Source of the DNA: Thermoplasmatales archaeon
GTDB lineage: Archaea; Thermoplasmatota; Thermoplasmata; Thermoplasmatales; GCA-001856825
DNA: 21,026 nucleotides
Direction: 5' to 3'
Assembly (NCBI GenBank): GCA_014874235.1
Contig: JACWAC010000002.1
Coordinates: forward strand, 1 to 21,026
The notes beneath the pieces are model-generated. The model worked only from the letters and a program-made list of their open reading frames with translations. It was not told where the DNA came from and searched no databases. Positions within the stretch are counted from its first letter, which is position 1. Every line of letters starts with the position of its first letter. Position numbers and translations under genes: made by a program. Below are positions 6,622 through 14,662 of the stretch, piece after piece.

Positions 6622-8883
6622 CTAAAAATTGTCCTTCATGAACTTGAGGCCATCTTTGTTATCCTTCCTCATGAACCTGGAGACTGTCTCTATTTCCTCG
6701 TAATCGAACACTATCCAAGTGTTGTTGTCCACATTGTAGACGTAGGCGTCTGGTTTCATGATCGATTGGGGTTTGTAAGCAACGGTTGCCGTAATGATCT
6801 TCCTCGGAGTCTTCTTTTCCAGTTCCTCCTTCGCCGCCTTGAGGGTCTTCCCGGTATCTGCAATGTCGTCCACTAGGAGGATGTACCCTCCGTTTGCCGA
6901 GAGTGAGAACTCGAAATCGCTTATGTGGACGTGGGTCATCGGAATACCGTCGTCCGTGTAGTAGCTGGCCCTCAACGGATAAACCCTTCTAACGGAAAGG
7001 AAATCACTCAGGAGCCTTCCGATGACCATCCCTCCCCTTTCAATGTAGACTATGCTCTCTGGCCTACCGAACCTATTAAGGACATCTGCAGCAAGTTCTC
7101 TGGCGTACCGCTTCAGGTCCACGAATTTGAGTGCTTCAAAATTCTTCTTTTCGCTCTCGAACCTGAAAAGCTCCAGCCATTCTTTCGCGTTAAGCAGTAT
7201 GTCCTGCAGCACTCCAGAATCCTTTAGCTTCCTGGAAATCCTCACTAGTTGGGGCGGGGCAAGGGACGATTCTGCCATCAGCCCATCATTCTGGAAAAGC
7301 TCCTCCGGAGTCCCGTCGAAAATGATTCCTCCTTCCTTCATCACTATCGCTCTTCTGGTATACTCTGCAACCAACCTCATGTCGTGAGTTATGATCATGA
7401 CTGTTACTCCAGCATTGTTAATCTCGGCAAGCAGATCCATAATCTCAGTAGATCCCTTGTAATCCTGTCCCGTTGCAGGCTCATCAACTATGAGCATCTT
7501 TGGTTTTGTAACAATCACGCTTGCGAGTGCGAGTCTTCTCTTTTCTCCCCTGCTGAGAGCATTGATGTTCTCATTGATCTTGTCTTTCAGATTTACCTTC
7601 TTCAGAACTTCATCCGCAAGAATTTCGAAACTTTCTCTGTCAAAGTCAGATCTATTTAGCCCGGAGTAAATTTCGTCTCGGACCGTGCCTTGAAGAACCT
7701 GCTGGTCAGGATTCTGGAAGACATATCCAATGAAACCCTCCATCTTGTCTCTCTTGCTTCTTTTGGAAACATCAATGCCATCGAAGACGATCTTCCCGCT
7801 CCATCCAGACAAGTTTGCTGAGACTATTTTGGAGATCGTGCTCTTTCCCGATCCGTTCCCGCCGACAAGAGAGAGGAACTCTCCTTCGTGTACTCTCAGA
7901 TTCAATTGGTCTAAAGCCTTGGTACCGTCTTCATAATAATATTCAACGTCCTTTGCTTCCAGTTGCACCTTCCCCTTTTCTTTCTCTTTCCTGCTTACCT
8001 TAAACCCCTTGACTCTTTCCGGTGCAAATTTCTCTCCAATCTCGCCAGTCGGACCGATTAATTCCATGAGTTCGGGAACATCGATGAATCTTTTGATGTC
8101 GGCCCTAGAATAGACGTTAGAAGGATTGTCGATAGCGACTACCTCACCCTTGTTCATAACCGCTACCCTGTCAGCCAGTTTTATCAGCGTTTCTGGGTCC
8201 TGTTCAACGAGGATTATCGTCATGCCGCTTTCCTTCTTCATAGCAAGTATAGCATCAATCACTTCCCCCCTTCCCAAAGGATCCAGATCGGAGGTTGGTT
8301 CGTCAAGGATCAGAATGTCCGGTTTCATGGCAATGAAGCTAGCAATCATCAGCCTCTGTTGTTCTCCCGTAGACAGTTCGAAGGGAGTTACTTTTGATGC
8401 CACCTTGAATATTCCCTTCATCTTAACCAACTCCAGTGCTTCCTTGATCCTGTGGTCTTTGTCAGCCCTGGAGATATGCAGTTTGTTGAGGTTGTGCGAT
8501 AGTTCTTCCATTACCGACCTGTGGGAGAAGTAGCTCTCAGGGTCCTGCTTGACAAATCCCACACTGCCCTCTTTGATTCCCTTGGTCCTGAGTATAATTT
8601 TCTGACCTGACCTGGCAAACTTAACTATCTTTTCACCGAGGATCTCGACGGTGCCACCTACGTGTTCTTCCTCCTGTCCTTCCGGAACATGAAGTTTCTG
8701 CGGAATCAAGCCATCAATCACATAACATAGGGTGGTTTTTCCTGAGCCGGTTGAGCCTGTTATGCCAAATACTTCTCCCCTTTTTATCTTCAGGTTGACA
8801 TTTCTAAGAGTGTATTCTTTTTTGATTCCCGTAAATGTAGGGAATCGCCAAGAAAAATTTGAAATTTCAACCGCACTCTTCAT
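6622..8883 (-). CDS. Fusion protein: two ECF-type ABC ATPase domains plus a purine-type phosphoribosyltransferase domain
   Basis: A 753-residue protein of three units. NBD1 has Walker A GSTGSGKTT (43-51), Q-loop Q113, signature STGEQQR (171-177), Walker B ILILDEP (190-196), and Gln (Q228, LVEQD) where the H-loop His should be. NBD2 has GGNGSGKST (341-349), FQNPDQQ (389-395), LSRGEKRR (443-450), LIVDEP (464-469) and a normal ITHD (498-501). The order and motifs match fused EcfA/CbiO-type ATPases that power ECF vitamin, metal or nucleobase importers. After a linker, residues about 590-735 form a Gpt/Hpt-like phosphoribosyltransferase: VYIERGGM (612-619), the PRPP motif ILLVDDIADTGKT (668-680) and a final WIVFDYEEIET. 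Such enzymes turn hypoxanthine, xanthine or guanine plus PRPP into nucleotides. No S or T membrane component is in the window. The reading frame is continuous with no sign of frameshift, so the fusion looks real. Confidence 0.92.
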   Translation of the reverse strand: MKSAVEISNFSWRFPTFTGIKKEYTLRNVNLKIKRGEVFGITGSTGSGKTTLCYVIDGLIPQKLHVPEGQEEEHVGGTVEILGEKIVKFARSGQKIILRTKGIKEGSVGFVKQDPESYFSHRSVMEELSHNLNKLHISRADKDHRIKEALELVKMKGIFKVASKVTPFELSTGEQQRLMIASFIAMKPDILILDEPTSDLDPLGRGEVIDAILAMKKESGMTIILVEQDPETLIKLADRVAVMNKGEVVAIDNPSNVYSRADIKRFIDVPELMELIGPTGEIGEKFAPERVKGFKVSRKEKEKGKVQLEAKDVEYYYEDGTKALDQLNLRVHEGEFLSLVGGNGSGKSTISKIVSANLSGWSGKIVFDGIDVSKRSKRDKMEGFIGYVFQNPDQQVLQGTVRDEIYSGLNRSDFDRESFEILADEVLKKVNLKDKINENINALSRGEKRRLALASVIVTKPKMLIVDEPATGQDYKGSTEIMDLLAEINNAGVTVMIITHDMRLVAEYTRRAIVMKEGGIIFDGTPEELFQNDGLMAESSLAPPQLVRISRKLKDSGVLQDILLNAKEWLELFRFESEKKNFEALKFVDLKRYARELAADVLNRFGRPESIVYIERGGMVIGRLLSDFLSVRRVYPLRASYYTDDGIPMTHVHISDFEFSLSANGGYILLVDDIADTGKTLKAAKEELEKKTPRKIITATVAYKPQSIMKPDAYVYNVDNNTWIVFDYEEIETVSRFMRKDNKDGLKFMKDNF

Positions 8884-8907
8884 TCACATTCTGATAGCGT
8901 TAGCTTA

Positions 8908-8917
8908 GATTAAAGTT
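8908..8917 (-). promoter_or_regulatory. TATA-like box of the ABC-phosphoribosyltransferase gene
   Basis: The minus strand ACTTTAATCT is centred about 29 nt before the ATG at 8883. It would give a transcript with a leader of a few bases. No Shine-Dalgarno is visible. Confidence 0.4.
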
Positions 8918-8996
8918 GTGTGGACTTGTAGCTCGTTTTACATATAGAAAGTTAAGATTTATCCTGTAAATATTTGGAGTAGAATAATAATGGAAT

Positions 8997-9033
8997 TACA
9001 TAGGTCATTTAGGTAGTAAAACGTCCCTATGTA
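8997..9033. repeat. 8-bp inverted repeat upstream of the MFS gene
   Basis: TACATAGG (8997-9004) and CCTATGTA (9026-9033) are exact complements separated by 21 nt. They lie about 30-65 nt upstream of the TATA box of the MFS gene, within the roughly 205-bp divergent spacer between the ABC-PRT and MFS genes. They could be a regulator site; arms this short in A/T-rich DNA can also arise by chance. Confidence 0.3.
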
Positions 9034-9061
9034 TTCTATATAGTTGGTATGAGAAAACGTA

Positions 9062-9068
9062 TTTATAA
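9062..9068 (+). promoter_or_regulatory. TATA box of the first MFS gene
   Basis: TTTATAA is centred 24 nt before the ATG at 9089. No Shine-Dalgarno is present, so a leaderless transcript is likely. This supports starting at the ATG and not at the TTG codon directly before it. Confidence 0.55.
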
Positions 9069-9088
9069 CTATACTGATACATCACTTG

Positions 9089-10507
9089 ATGGTTCAACCA
9101 AATAGCGCAAGTAATTCTAATCCCGCTATCGAACCATTGACGTCTGTATCTAATGAATCCACTTCTAAAAATTCGGGTGTAGGTAGCGGGATGAAATACC
9201 CTTGGGCAATATTTGTAGCTCTTGCAATGGGTATGTTGGTCTTTGGAGTTGCTGAAAGTTTCGGACCTGCTGCATTCTTCTTAAGCGCTAAGTACAATTT
9301 CGTTCCGTACAGGTATGCGTTCTTGGGATTGAGCCTCCCATACATAGCTGGCGGTTTCGGTTCACTGGTAGCGGGCGGCCTTGCCGATCGTATCGGAAGA
9401 AGAGGTTCTTTCATGGTATCTTCGGGAATGATCATCATAGGCATGATAGTGTACGAAATTGCGACTACTGTTGCTTCAACAACGGCAATTGTTCCGCTGC
9501 TGGTCATATCTTTCATACTCGTTGGATTTGCTGCGATCGGAATTGAAGTACCTGTCTTTTCGATGATGGCAGAGTCGGTTCCAGCACACATGAGAGGCAA
9601 ATCTCTTGCAGTTGTCCAGAACTTTGGAAATATTGGCGTCGGAATAACTTTCATACCTGTACTCTTGAATCTTACCAACGGACAAGCTAATCTGTCCATA
9701 ATTATCCTCTTTGTTGGTCCACTTTCTGCACTGTTTATCGCGTGGGCACTGGTAAAGGAGTCAATGCCCTGGAATGCGGTAAAGGGAAGAGCAAAAGTGA
9801 GCGTGGACCAGGTCTGGAGATCCCAGGATGGAAACACGGAATCTGTAAAGGCTAACACTAGTCTGAGAGCAAGATTCCTTATCCTGTTCGTAATAGGAAT
9901 TGCTCAGAATACCGCATTTGTTTTCATAACCTATACGCTGGGATACAACTATTTCGGTGGAAATCTGTATGCACTGATTCCTCTGACAGGAGGACTCTTC
10001 ATGGGCATTGTCGGAGTCGTTGCTGGTCTGGTATTCATAGAGAGAGTAAGCAGAAAGGGATTCGTGATCTTCTCGTATAGCAGTCTTTTCGTTTTGTTCC
10101 TGTTCCTCTGGATCTACGTCCTGGCGACTGGAGCAACAAACGGACTGTTGATCATAGTACTGACAACACTGCTCTTCATACCTCTGGAGACGACCTGGGC
10201 GTCAAGAGCGATGCTCGAGCCAGAGTTGTTCCCGACCCACAGGAGATCAACCTATGTCTCAATAGTGCAGTTTGTGGTCTGGACAGTTCCCGGACTCATA
10301 ATTGCGGGACTCACGTACCAATACTACGTGGGCATGCCTACCCTGCCTTTCTCGATCGCTGGTACGATAGTGCTAGCAATATTCTTGCTGGGACTTGTTG
10401 CAACCTTGGCCTGGAGGAGGATGGGATTCGAGACAAGAGCAAAGAGCCTCTCCGGTCTGGATAACGCGATTCCTAACAAGGTAGAAGAGTCGGCTGCAAA
10501 AAAGTAA
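9089..10507 (+). CDS. MFS transporter, metabolite/sugar-porter-like, about 12 membrane helices
   Basis: A 472-residue secondary transporter in the cytoplasmic membrane. The first roughly 30 residues are hydrophilic, rich in Ser and Asn, and precede TM1 (YPWAIFVALAMGMLVFGVAE). The MFS motif A, GGLADRIGRRGSF, lies in the loop after TM2. The N-half segment PVFSMMAESVPAHMRGKSL and the C-half ELFPTHRRSTY resemble the conserved loops of sugar and metabolite:H+ symporters, so a sugar or organic-acid substrate is the best guess. A charged central loop separates the two six-helix halves. It is divergent from the ABC-PRT gene and followed by a poly-T stretch and a second MFS gene. The substrate is not determined. 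Confidence 0.88.
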   Translation: MVQPNSASNSNPAIEPLTSVSNESTSKNSGVGSGMKYPWAIFVALAMGMLVFGVAESFGPAAFFLSAKYNFVPYRYAFLGLSLPYIAGGFGSLVAGGLADRIGRRGSFMVSSGMIIIGMIVYEIATTVASTTAIVPLLVISFILVGFAAIGIEVPVFSMMAESVPAHMRGKSLAVVQNFGNIGVGITFIPVLLNLTNGQANLSIIILFVGPLSALFIAWALVKESMPWNAVKGRAKVSVDQVWRSQDGNTESVKANTSLRARFLILFVIGIAQNTAFVFITYTLGYNYFGGNLYALIPLTGGLFMGIVGVVAGLVFIERVSRKGFVIFSYSSLFVLFLFLWIYVLATGATNGLLIIVLTTLLFIPLETTWASRAMLEPELFPTHRRSTYVSIVQFVVWTVPGLIIAGLTYQYYVGMPTLPFSIAGTIVLAIFLLGLVATLAWRRMGFETRAKSLSGLDNAIPNKVEESAAKK

Positions 10508-10516
10508 TTCTTCACA

Positions 10517-10532
10517 TTTTTTTTCTTTTTTT
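10517..10532 (+). terminator. Poly-T archaeal terminator after the first MFS gene
   Basis: T8-C-T7 on the coding strand begins 10 nt after the stop codon, with no stem before it. Archaeal RNA polymerase terminates on such U-tracts. It separates the two MFS genes into different transcripts, at least in part. Confidence 0.65.
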
Positions 10533-10568
10533 CCACTTTTGAAATTCTAATTAATTGTCCGTTCCCAA

Positions 10569-10596
10569 CCTTTTTATCCACACATCAATCAAGGAG
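10569..10596 (+). promoter_or_regulatory. TATA-like box and Shine-Dalgarno of the second MFS gene
   Basis: CTTTTTATC (10569-10577) is followed by AAGGAG (10591-10596), 8 nt before the GTG at 10605. The AAGGAG decides the GTG start. The two signals are slightly inconsistent: a transcript starting 26 nt past the TATA box would begin after the AAGGAG. Transcription may therefore come from further upstream, or the gene may be read leaderless. Confidence 0.45.
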
Positions 10597-10604
10597 TTTA
10601 CAGC

Positions 10605-11849
10605 GTGAAGCTTCCGATTTCCAGAAATGTAATTCAGAACAAGATTGTCACCACCATATCGATAGCTGAATTGCTGAGACTGATGGGGAGATCGGGAGTC
10701 TGGGTCTTCATACCCATCTACCTGCTGAAGGTTAGGACCATCCCTTACATCGATATCGGAATATTGTTCGTGCTCTCTGGAATCGCAGCCATTCCGGTAA
10801 GCATTTTTGGGGGGAACCTTATTGATAAAGTCGGAAGAAGGAAGATAGCACTTCTGCTACCGCCTATGCTTTCAATCATCTTCTTCGTGATGTTTTTGGG
10901 AATTAATTTTCATCTCTCCAACTACTACGTTTACATACCTTTCATTCTGTTCGCAGCGGTCGCTACGCTTCAGTCCGTTGCAGATATGGTGATCGTGACG
11001 GACTGCACTAACGACATTGAAAGGATCGATGCTTTCAGTCTTACAAGGATAGGTGCGAACATCGGATTTTCTTTAGGACCGGCACTTTCCGGTTTCGTGA
11101 TCTCGTACAACTATGCCATACTTCCACTTATTCCCCTCCTGTCAGAGAGTCTGGGATTCTACCTGTTCTATAGGTACATTAATTATAACGAAGCCCCACC
11201 ACAAGCGGAAAAGAGTCTCATCTCGTTTCCCAGGGGAGACGGCAGGTTTCTCATAATCTCTGTCCTCCTGTCTCTCGCTTTCTTTGTCACCGGACCATGG
11301 GCATACATCCTCAATCAGTTTCTATCAGGCATCGATTCGATTCCCAATTACATAATCGGCCTTCTGTTCGCAACTAATGGAGTAGTGGTTGTAACACTGC
11401 AACTACCCGTAAACAGACTCTTCTACAGGATGGGTGATATGACGAGGGTAGCCGCTGGCCTACTGATTTACGCAGCTACTTTCGCCGTGTTTGGAATAAC
11501 AAAGAACATAGCCTTCCTGTTCATTGACGTCGTCTTCCTTACGGTAGGAGAGAATGTGATCTCACCTCCCATGACTTCGGTCATTGGGAGAATTGCCCCA
11601 GAAGGTAGGAGGGGCGAATACTATGGAGGATTCTCCCTTTTGAGCAACTTCTTGAGTCCCCTTTCACCAATAGCATACGAGGCCATGCTAGCATATTTCT
11701 ATCGCAGTCCAATCTTGTTATGGGGAGCTATCGGCATTATATGCGTTGCCCTTGCAGTGGTTATTCCACTCACCAAAAGATCCTGGAATTATCAAGAGAC
11801 TGCCACTTTTTCTCGGATTGACCAGGCGCCAGGTGGCAAGGCCGGATAA
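10605..11849 (+). CDS. MFS transporter, about 12 membrane helices, substrate unknown
   Basis: A 414-residue membrane carrier starting at GTG, with AAGGAG 8 nt upstream. TM1-TM2 include GVWVFIPIYLLK and GILFVLSGIAAIPVSIFGG, followed by the motif A-like loop GGNLIDKVGRRK. A second motif A-type element, RLFYRMGDMTR, opens the C-half. The loop IGRIAPEGRRGEYYGGFSL between late helices is typical of drug or metabolite efflux MFS proteins (the MdtH/YfcJ-like group). It differs clearly from the MFS protein just upstream, so it is not a recent duplicate. The 3' end overlaps the convergent NEMF/Rqc2 gene by 58 bp, with both frames coding to the end. The substrate cannot be inferred. Confidence 0.85.
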   Translation: MKLPISRNVIQNKIVTTISIAELLRLMGRSGVWVFIPIYLLKVRTIPYIDIGILFVLSGIAAIPVSIFGGNLIDKVGRRKIALLLPPMLSIIFFVMFLGINFHLSNYYVYIPFILFAAVATLQSVADMVIVTDCTNDIERIDAFSLTRIGANIGFSLGPALSGFVISYNYAILPLIPLLSESLGFYLFYRYINYNEAPPQAEKSLISFPRGDGRFLIISVLLSLAFFVTGPWAYILNQFLSGIDSIPNYIIGLLFATNGVVVVTLQLPVNRLFYRMGDMTRVAAGLLIYAATFAVFGITKNIAFLFIDVVFLTVGENVISPPMTSVIGRIAPEGRRGEYYGGFSLLSNFLSPLSPIAYEAMLAYFYRSPILLWGAIGIICVALAVVIPLTKRSWNYQETATFSRIDQAPGGKAG

Positions 11850-13492
11850 ACAGATTCCTTCTCCACTTCCAGAAAATCTGAAATCTCCTTGACTACCTCT
11901 TCCTTTCCGTCTCCGGGAACGACTATGACTTTCTTTCCAGTAATTGACGAGACCGGTGCAGCGACAACGTAATCCCTGTTCTCATACTTCTGGAATCCAA
12001 CTGCAAGTTCCAGGTTGAGATGAGAGATGAAATTCTTTTTTCCCCTTATGATCCACGCCCCCTTGGCAAGGTATTCACCGGACTCTGGAGTCTTGCTAAC
12101 TTGGCTCTTGGTAACATAGAAAACGGATCCGTTACCAAATTTGGAACTCCATGCCTTAGACATGCACCATGCAAAACCTGCTGCCTCTTCCGTTCCCCTA
12201 TCCGTTGGGGTATTGGTAACTTTCACAATTACGGAAGGCGCTCCGTGTATGTCCGCATGAAAATAAAGATCCCTTTCACCTAGATACTTCTTGACAACTG
12301 AGTCGTTGGTTTCTGCGTCCTTTCCCGCTATGACCAAATTGCCGTCACTTGTCATGAACCACCTGTAATTTGTGAACACTCTCTTCACTTTCTTCAGCTC
12401 AACTTTCTTCTCTTCCCTCTCGGGTTCGAGTTTCACCCTTGACAGTTTATCCTTGATTCTCTTGCTCATCCCAAAGTAATCGTCCGCGTTTTCACCAGCT
12501 GTCTCGTTAATTTTCAATTCAATTTTCATACCTTCTTCCACGAACGAGATCGTTTCCTTGTCATAGTCAACCGAGTACCGATCTGGATCTACCTTCTTTC
12601 CATTCCTTATCAATTGGTTCATCTCCGCGAGGTGACTCATTATAAACTCCCCGGTCATTCTCAGACGATCCATCTCTGCCGTCATCTTCTCCACATTTCT
12701 CTTCATGGAATCTATTTTGCCACTTCCCTCTTGTTCGCTGCTTTGGTAGATCTTCCTCAGTCCCTCTTCAACATTCAGAACCTCTGCTTCTTCTGATCTG
12801 CAGAAACTTTTCCATACGTAGAATTCATCCCGATAGACGTACACCTTCCCCTCTTCGGCTGCCCTGTAGATTGCCGATATCATTTCTCTGAGTTTCCCCA
12901 GATTTGCAATCACTTCGGAATTAGTCTTCAACGAGTGTCCCAGGGCACAGTCTATTTCCTCTGCATACTTGGAGAGACCAAGTCTCACCGCAAGCGTCCT
13001 CACTGGATCGCTAGACGAAGTGCTGATTGCAGTATCGTAATTGAATTCTTGAGATTTCAGGTCAATGTACTGCGGATACTCATAGCGTTCACCAACCTTC
13101 AGGACTTTCGCTCCCCTCTTGCCGGGCTTCTTTGCATAGACAATCAGACCATCCTGCAGGACAAAGAGGTTCCCTCCTGCCATAAGTTCGATGACCAAAT
13201 TCTTCGACCCCTCGATCATCAGCACTCTATCAGTTCCGAGCTGCCTTATCCTGGAGATCGAGGTGTTCTCGATGGGTAGAGCATTCTTTTTCCCCCCTAT
13301 GTCGTTTTCTTGAGACAGAAATAGGAGCTTTCCGTCAACGAAATGAAGGTAGATCGAGTCAATGCCTGACTTCCTGAGCTTGAAAGAAAAGCCAATATCG
13401 CTCTGGTAGTTCTTTTCTATGAATCCACCCTCGTATTTTGCAATATAGTTGGCTAGGGACATCATTTCCGCAAATGACATTGTAGCTCTCAT
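11792..13492 (-). CDS. NEMF/Rqc2 (RqcH, NFACT) family ribosome quality control protein
   Basis: A 566-residue archaeal homolog of eukaryotic Rqc2/NEMF and bacterial RqcH, which bind stalled 50S-peptidyl-tRNA complexes and in bacteria add C-terminal Ala tails. The NFACT-N part (1-130) contains the DR pair (D88, R89, in GTDRV) needed for tailing in RqcH. A helix-hairpin-helix-like stretch lies around 160-185, a coiled coil at about 255-300, and the NFACT-R (DUF814) domain at 372-490 shows YRWFMTSDGNLVIAGKDA, FHADIHGAPS and GTEEAAGFAWC. The start abuts the stop of the MBL-fold gene (TGA then ATG), so the two are one operon. An alternative ATG at residue 5 is possible. The length is near the archaeal norm. 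Confidence 0.93.
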   Translation of the reverse strand: MRATMSFAEMMSLANYIAKYEGGFIEKNYQSDIGFSFKLRKSGIDSIYLHFVDGKLLFLSQENDIGGKKNALPIENTSISRIRQLGTDRVLMIEGSKNLVIELMAGGNLFVLQDGLIVYAKKPGKRGAKVLKVGERYEYPQYIDLKSQEFNYDTAISTSSSDPVRTLAVRLGLSKYAEEIDCALGHSLKTNSEVIANLGKLREMISAIYRAAEEGKVYVYRDEFYVWKSFCRSEEAEVLNVEEGLRKIYQSSEQEGSGKIDSMKRNVEKMTAEMDRLRMTGEFIMSHLAEMNQLIRNGKKVDPDRYSVDYDKETISFVEEGMKIELKINETAGENADDYFGMSKRIKDKLSRVKLEPEREEKKVELKKVKRVFTNYRWFMTSDGNLVIAGKDAETNDSVVKKYLGERDLYFHADIHGAPSVIVKVTNTPTDRGTEEAAGFAWCMSKAWSSKFGNGSVFYVTKSQVSKTPESGEYLAKGAWIIRGKKNFISHLNLELAVGFQKYENRDYVVAAPVSSITGKKVIVVPGDGKEEVVKEISDFLEVEKESVYPALPPGAWSIREKVAVS

Positions 13493-14287
13493 TCAGACTC
13501 TGAGCTCCATCGAATCATTATATGGTGCAAGAGCGCGGATCTTCTCTGTCTTTAGACCGCTCTCACGTAGTGCACCGTGGACCGCCTGTATTGCGAGCTG
13601 GGGTGTATTGTTAACCTTTGAGAGATGGGCCAGTAGGACTGGCGTATCTTCATTCACCACCCTCCTCAGTATCTTTGCAGTCTGTAGGTTTGATAAGTGT
13701 CCCCTTGCTCCACTTATCCTCCTCTTTAGCATATCGGGATAAGGGCCTTTCTCTAACATCAGGGGATCGTGGTTGGCTTCTATCAAGATTGCATTGCACT
13801 CTCCAACCCTCTTCTCGAGAAGGGGGTTTGATTCGCCCAAGTCTGTTATCACCGAGACCTTCTTGTTTCCGTTGTGGATGAAATATGCTACGGGATGTCT
13901 TGCATCATGGGAGATCCTGACAGCTTCAATCGTCAGGTCTCCTATCTGTCTGTCCTCACCCTCCTTGATGTAGTTGTCAAGCTCCACTCCCATTTCCTGA
14001 TACCCGCCATATCCACCTCTCCTCTCAACATAGATATCTGAGGTCTCATAAGTTCCGTAAACTGGAACGTGAAATGAACGCCTAAAGGCGTGTACGCCGG
14101 AAGCGTGATCTGAGTGACCATGAGTTATGAAAACGGCTTCAATCTTCCTTGGATCTATTCCCTTAGCCTGAAGTGCAGTGTGTGTTTTCCTCACTGATAT
14201 GCCCATATCGACGAGTACGCAGGTGTTTCCACTGCAGATCAAGGTGGAATTTCCAGAGCTGCCGCTTGCCAAGGAAGATATTAACAT
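13493..14287 (-). CDS. MBL-fold metallo-hydrolase (YycJ/WalJ-like)
   Basis: A 264-residue metallo-beta-lactamase-fold hydrolase. The opening LASGSSGNSTLI matches the YycJ/WalJ group. Metal ligands are visible as HGHSDH (H56, H58, D60, H61), H127 (ISHDAR), D149 (TDLGES) and H221 (LAHLSKVNN), with another His at GHLSN (197). YycJ-type proteins are thought to be nucleases or phosphodiesterases acting on DNA or RNA ends; no substrate is proven by sequence. It is followed with no gap by the NEMF/Rqc2 gene, hinting at an RNA or translation-linked role (inference). A TATA-like box sits about 35 nt before the ATG. Confidence 0.9.
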   Translation of the reverse strand: MLISSLASGSSGNSTLICSGNTCVLVDMGISVRKTHTALQAKGIDPRKIEAVFITHGHSDHASGVHAFRRSFHVPVYGTYETSDIYVERRGGYGGYQEMGVELDNYIKEGEDRQIGDLTIEAVRISHDARHPVAYFIHNGNKKVSVITDLGESNPLLEKRVGECNAILIEANHDPLMLEKGPYPDMLKRRISGARGHLSNLQTAKILRRVVNEDTPVLLAHLSKVNNTPQLAIQAVHGALRESGLKTEKIRALAPYNDSMELRV

Positions 14288-14317
14288 CTCTTTTTACTGA
14301 AAACAAAATACAAACTT

Positions 14318-14326
14318 GTTTATATT
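14318..14326 (-). promoter_or_regulatory. TATA box of the MBL-NEMF operon
   Basis: The minus strand contains AATATAAAC, centred about 35 nt before the ATG at 14287. A transcript start near 14296 would leave a leader of about 9 nt containing AGAG just before the ATG. Confidence 0.5.
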
Positions 14327-14383
14327 GATTGGCTCGGCTTCCTGACTATTTGATAATTGATCTTGGAAGCTATAAACAAACCA

Positions 14384-14641
14384 CTACCCAGATCTGAACG
14401 CTTCTATCAGTGCATTTGAAATTTTCTCGAAGAGACCACCCTCTCTCCTATTTTTACTTGCAGTTTTGATTTGGTTCTTCTCTGTCTCTTTCGATACTTT
14501 TTCAGTCTGAATGTTTATCATTGGACCATTATTGAAGGTTGATATTTGTATATTATCGTCATTATATTTAATTAGCACAAAGAAAAATGGCCATTTTCCT
14601 GACGAAATCCAAATTTCAACTATTTTGGAAAGTGTTTTCAA
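14384..14641 (-). CDS. Possible small protein, 85 residues, function unknown
   Basis: An ATG-started frame fills most of the 375-bp space between the MBL gene and the MFS gene. The product has a hydrophobic N-terminal third (WISSGKWPFFFVLIKY), a polar middle and a basic, Lys/Asn-rich C-terminal part ending in a short amphipathic helix. I recognise no family. It is A+T-rich compared with its neighbours. Its promoter would have to lie inside the start of the divergent MFS gene, where I see only a weak TATA-like stretch and no clear ribosome site. The rest of the gap holds the promoter of the MBL operon. It may be a real minor gene or chance. Confidence 0.4.
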   Translation of the reverse strand: MKTLSKIVEIWISSGKWPFFFVLIKYNDDNIQISTFNNGPMINIQTEKVSKETEKNQIKTASKNRREGGLFEKISNALIEAFRSG

Positions 14642-14662
14642 TTCAGCCGCAATCGGAACGCG

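Noticed and set aside
8126..8533. 135-codon plus-strand frame opposite NBD1
   Set aside because: NBD1 has all Walker and signature motifs on the other strand; the antisense frame is Ser/Ile-rich shadow.
9094..9858. Long minus-strand open frame (254 codons) inside the first MFS gene
   Set aside because: The opposite strand encodes a convincing MFS protein with motif A and membrane helices. The antisense product is low-complexity, Pro/Thr/Ile-rich and matches no family, so it is a codon-usage shadow.
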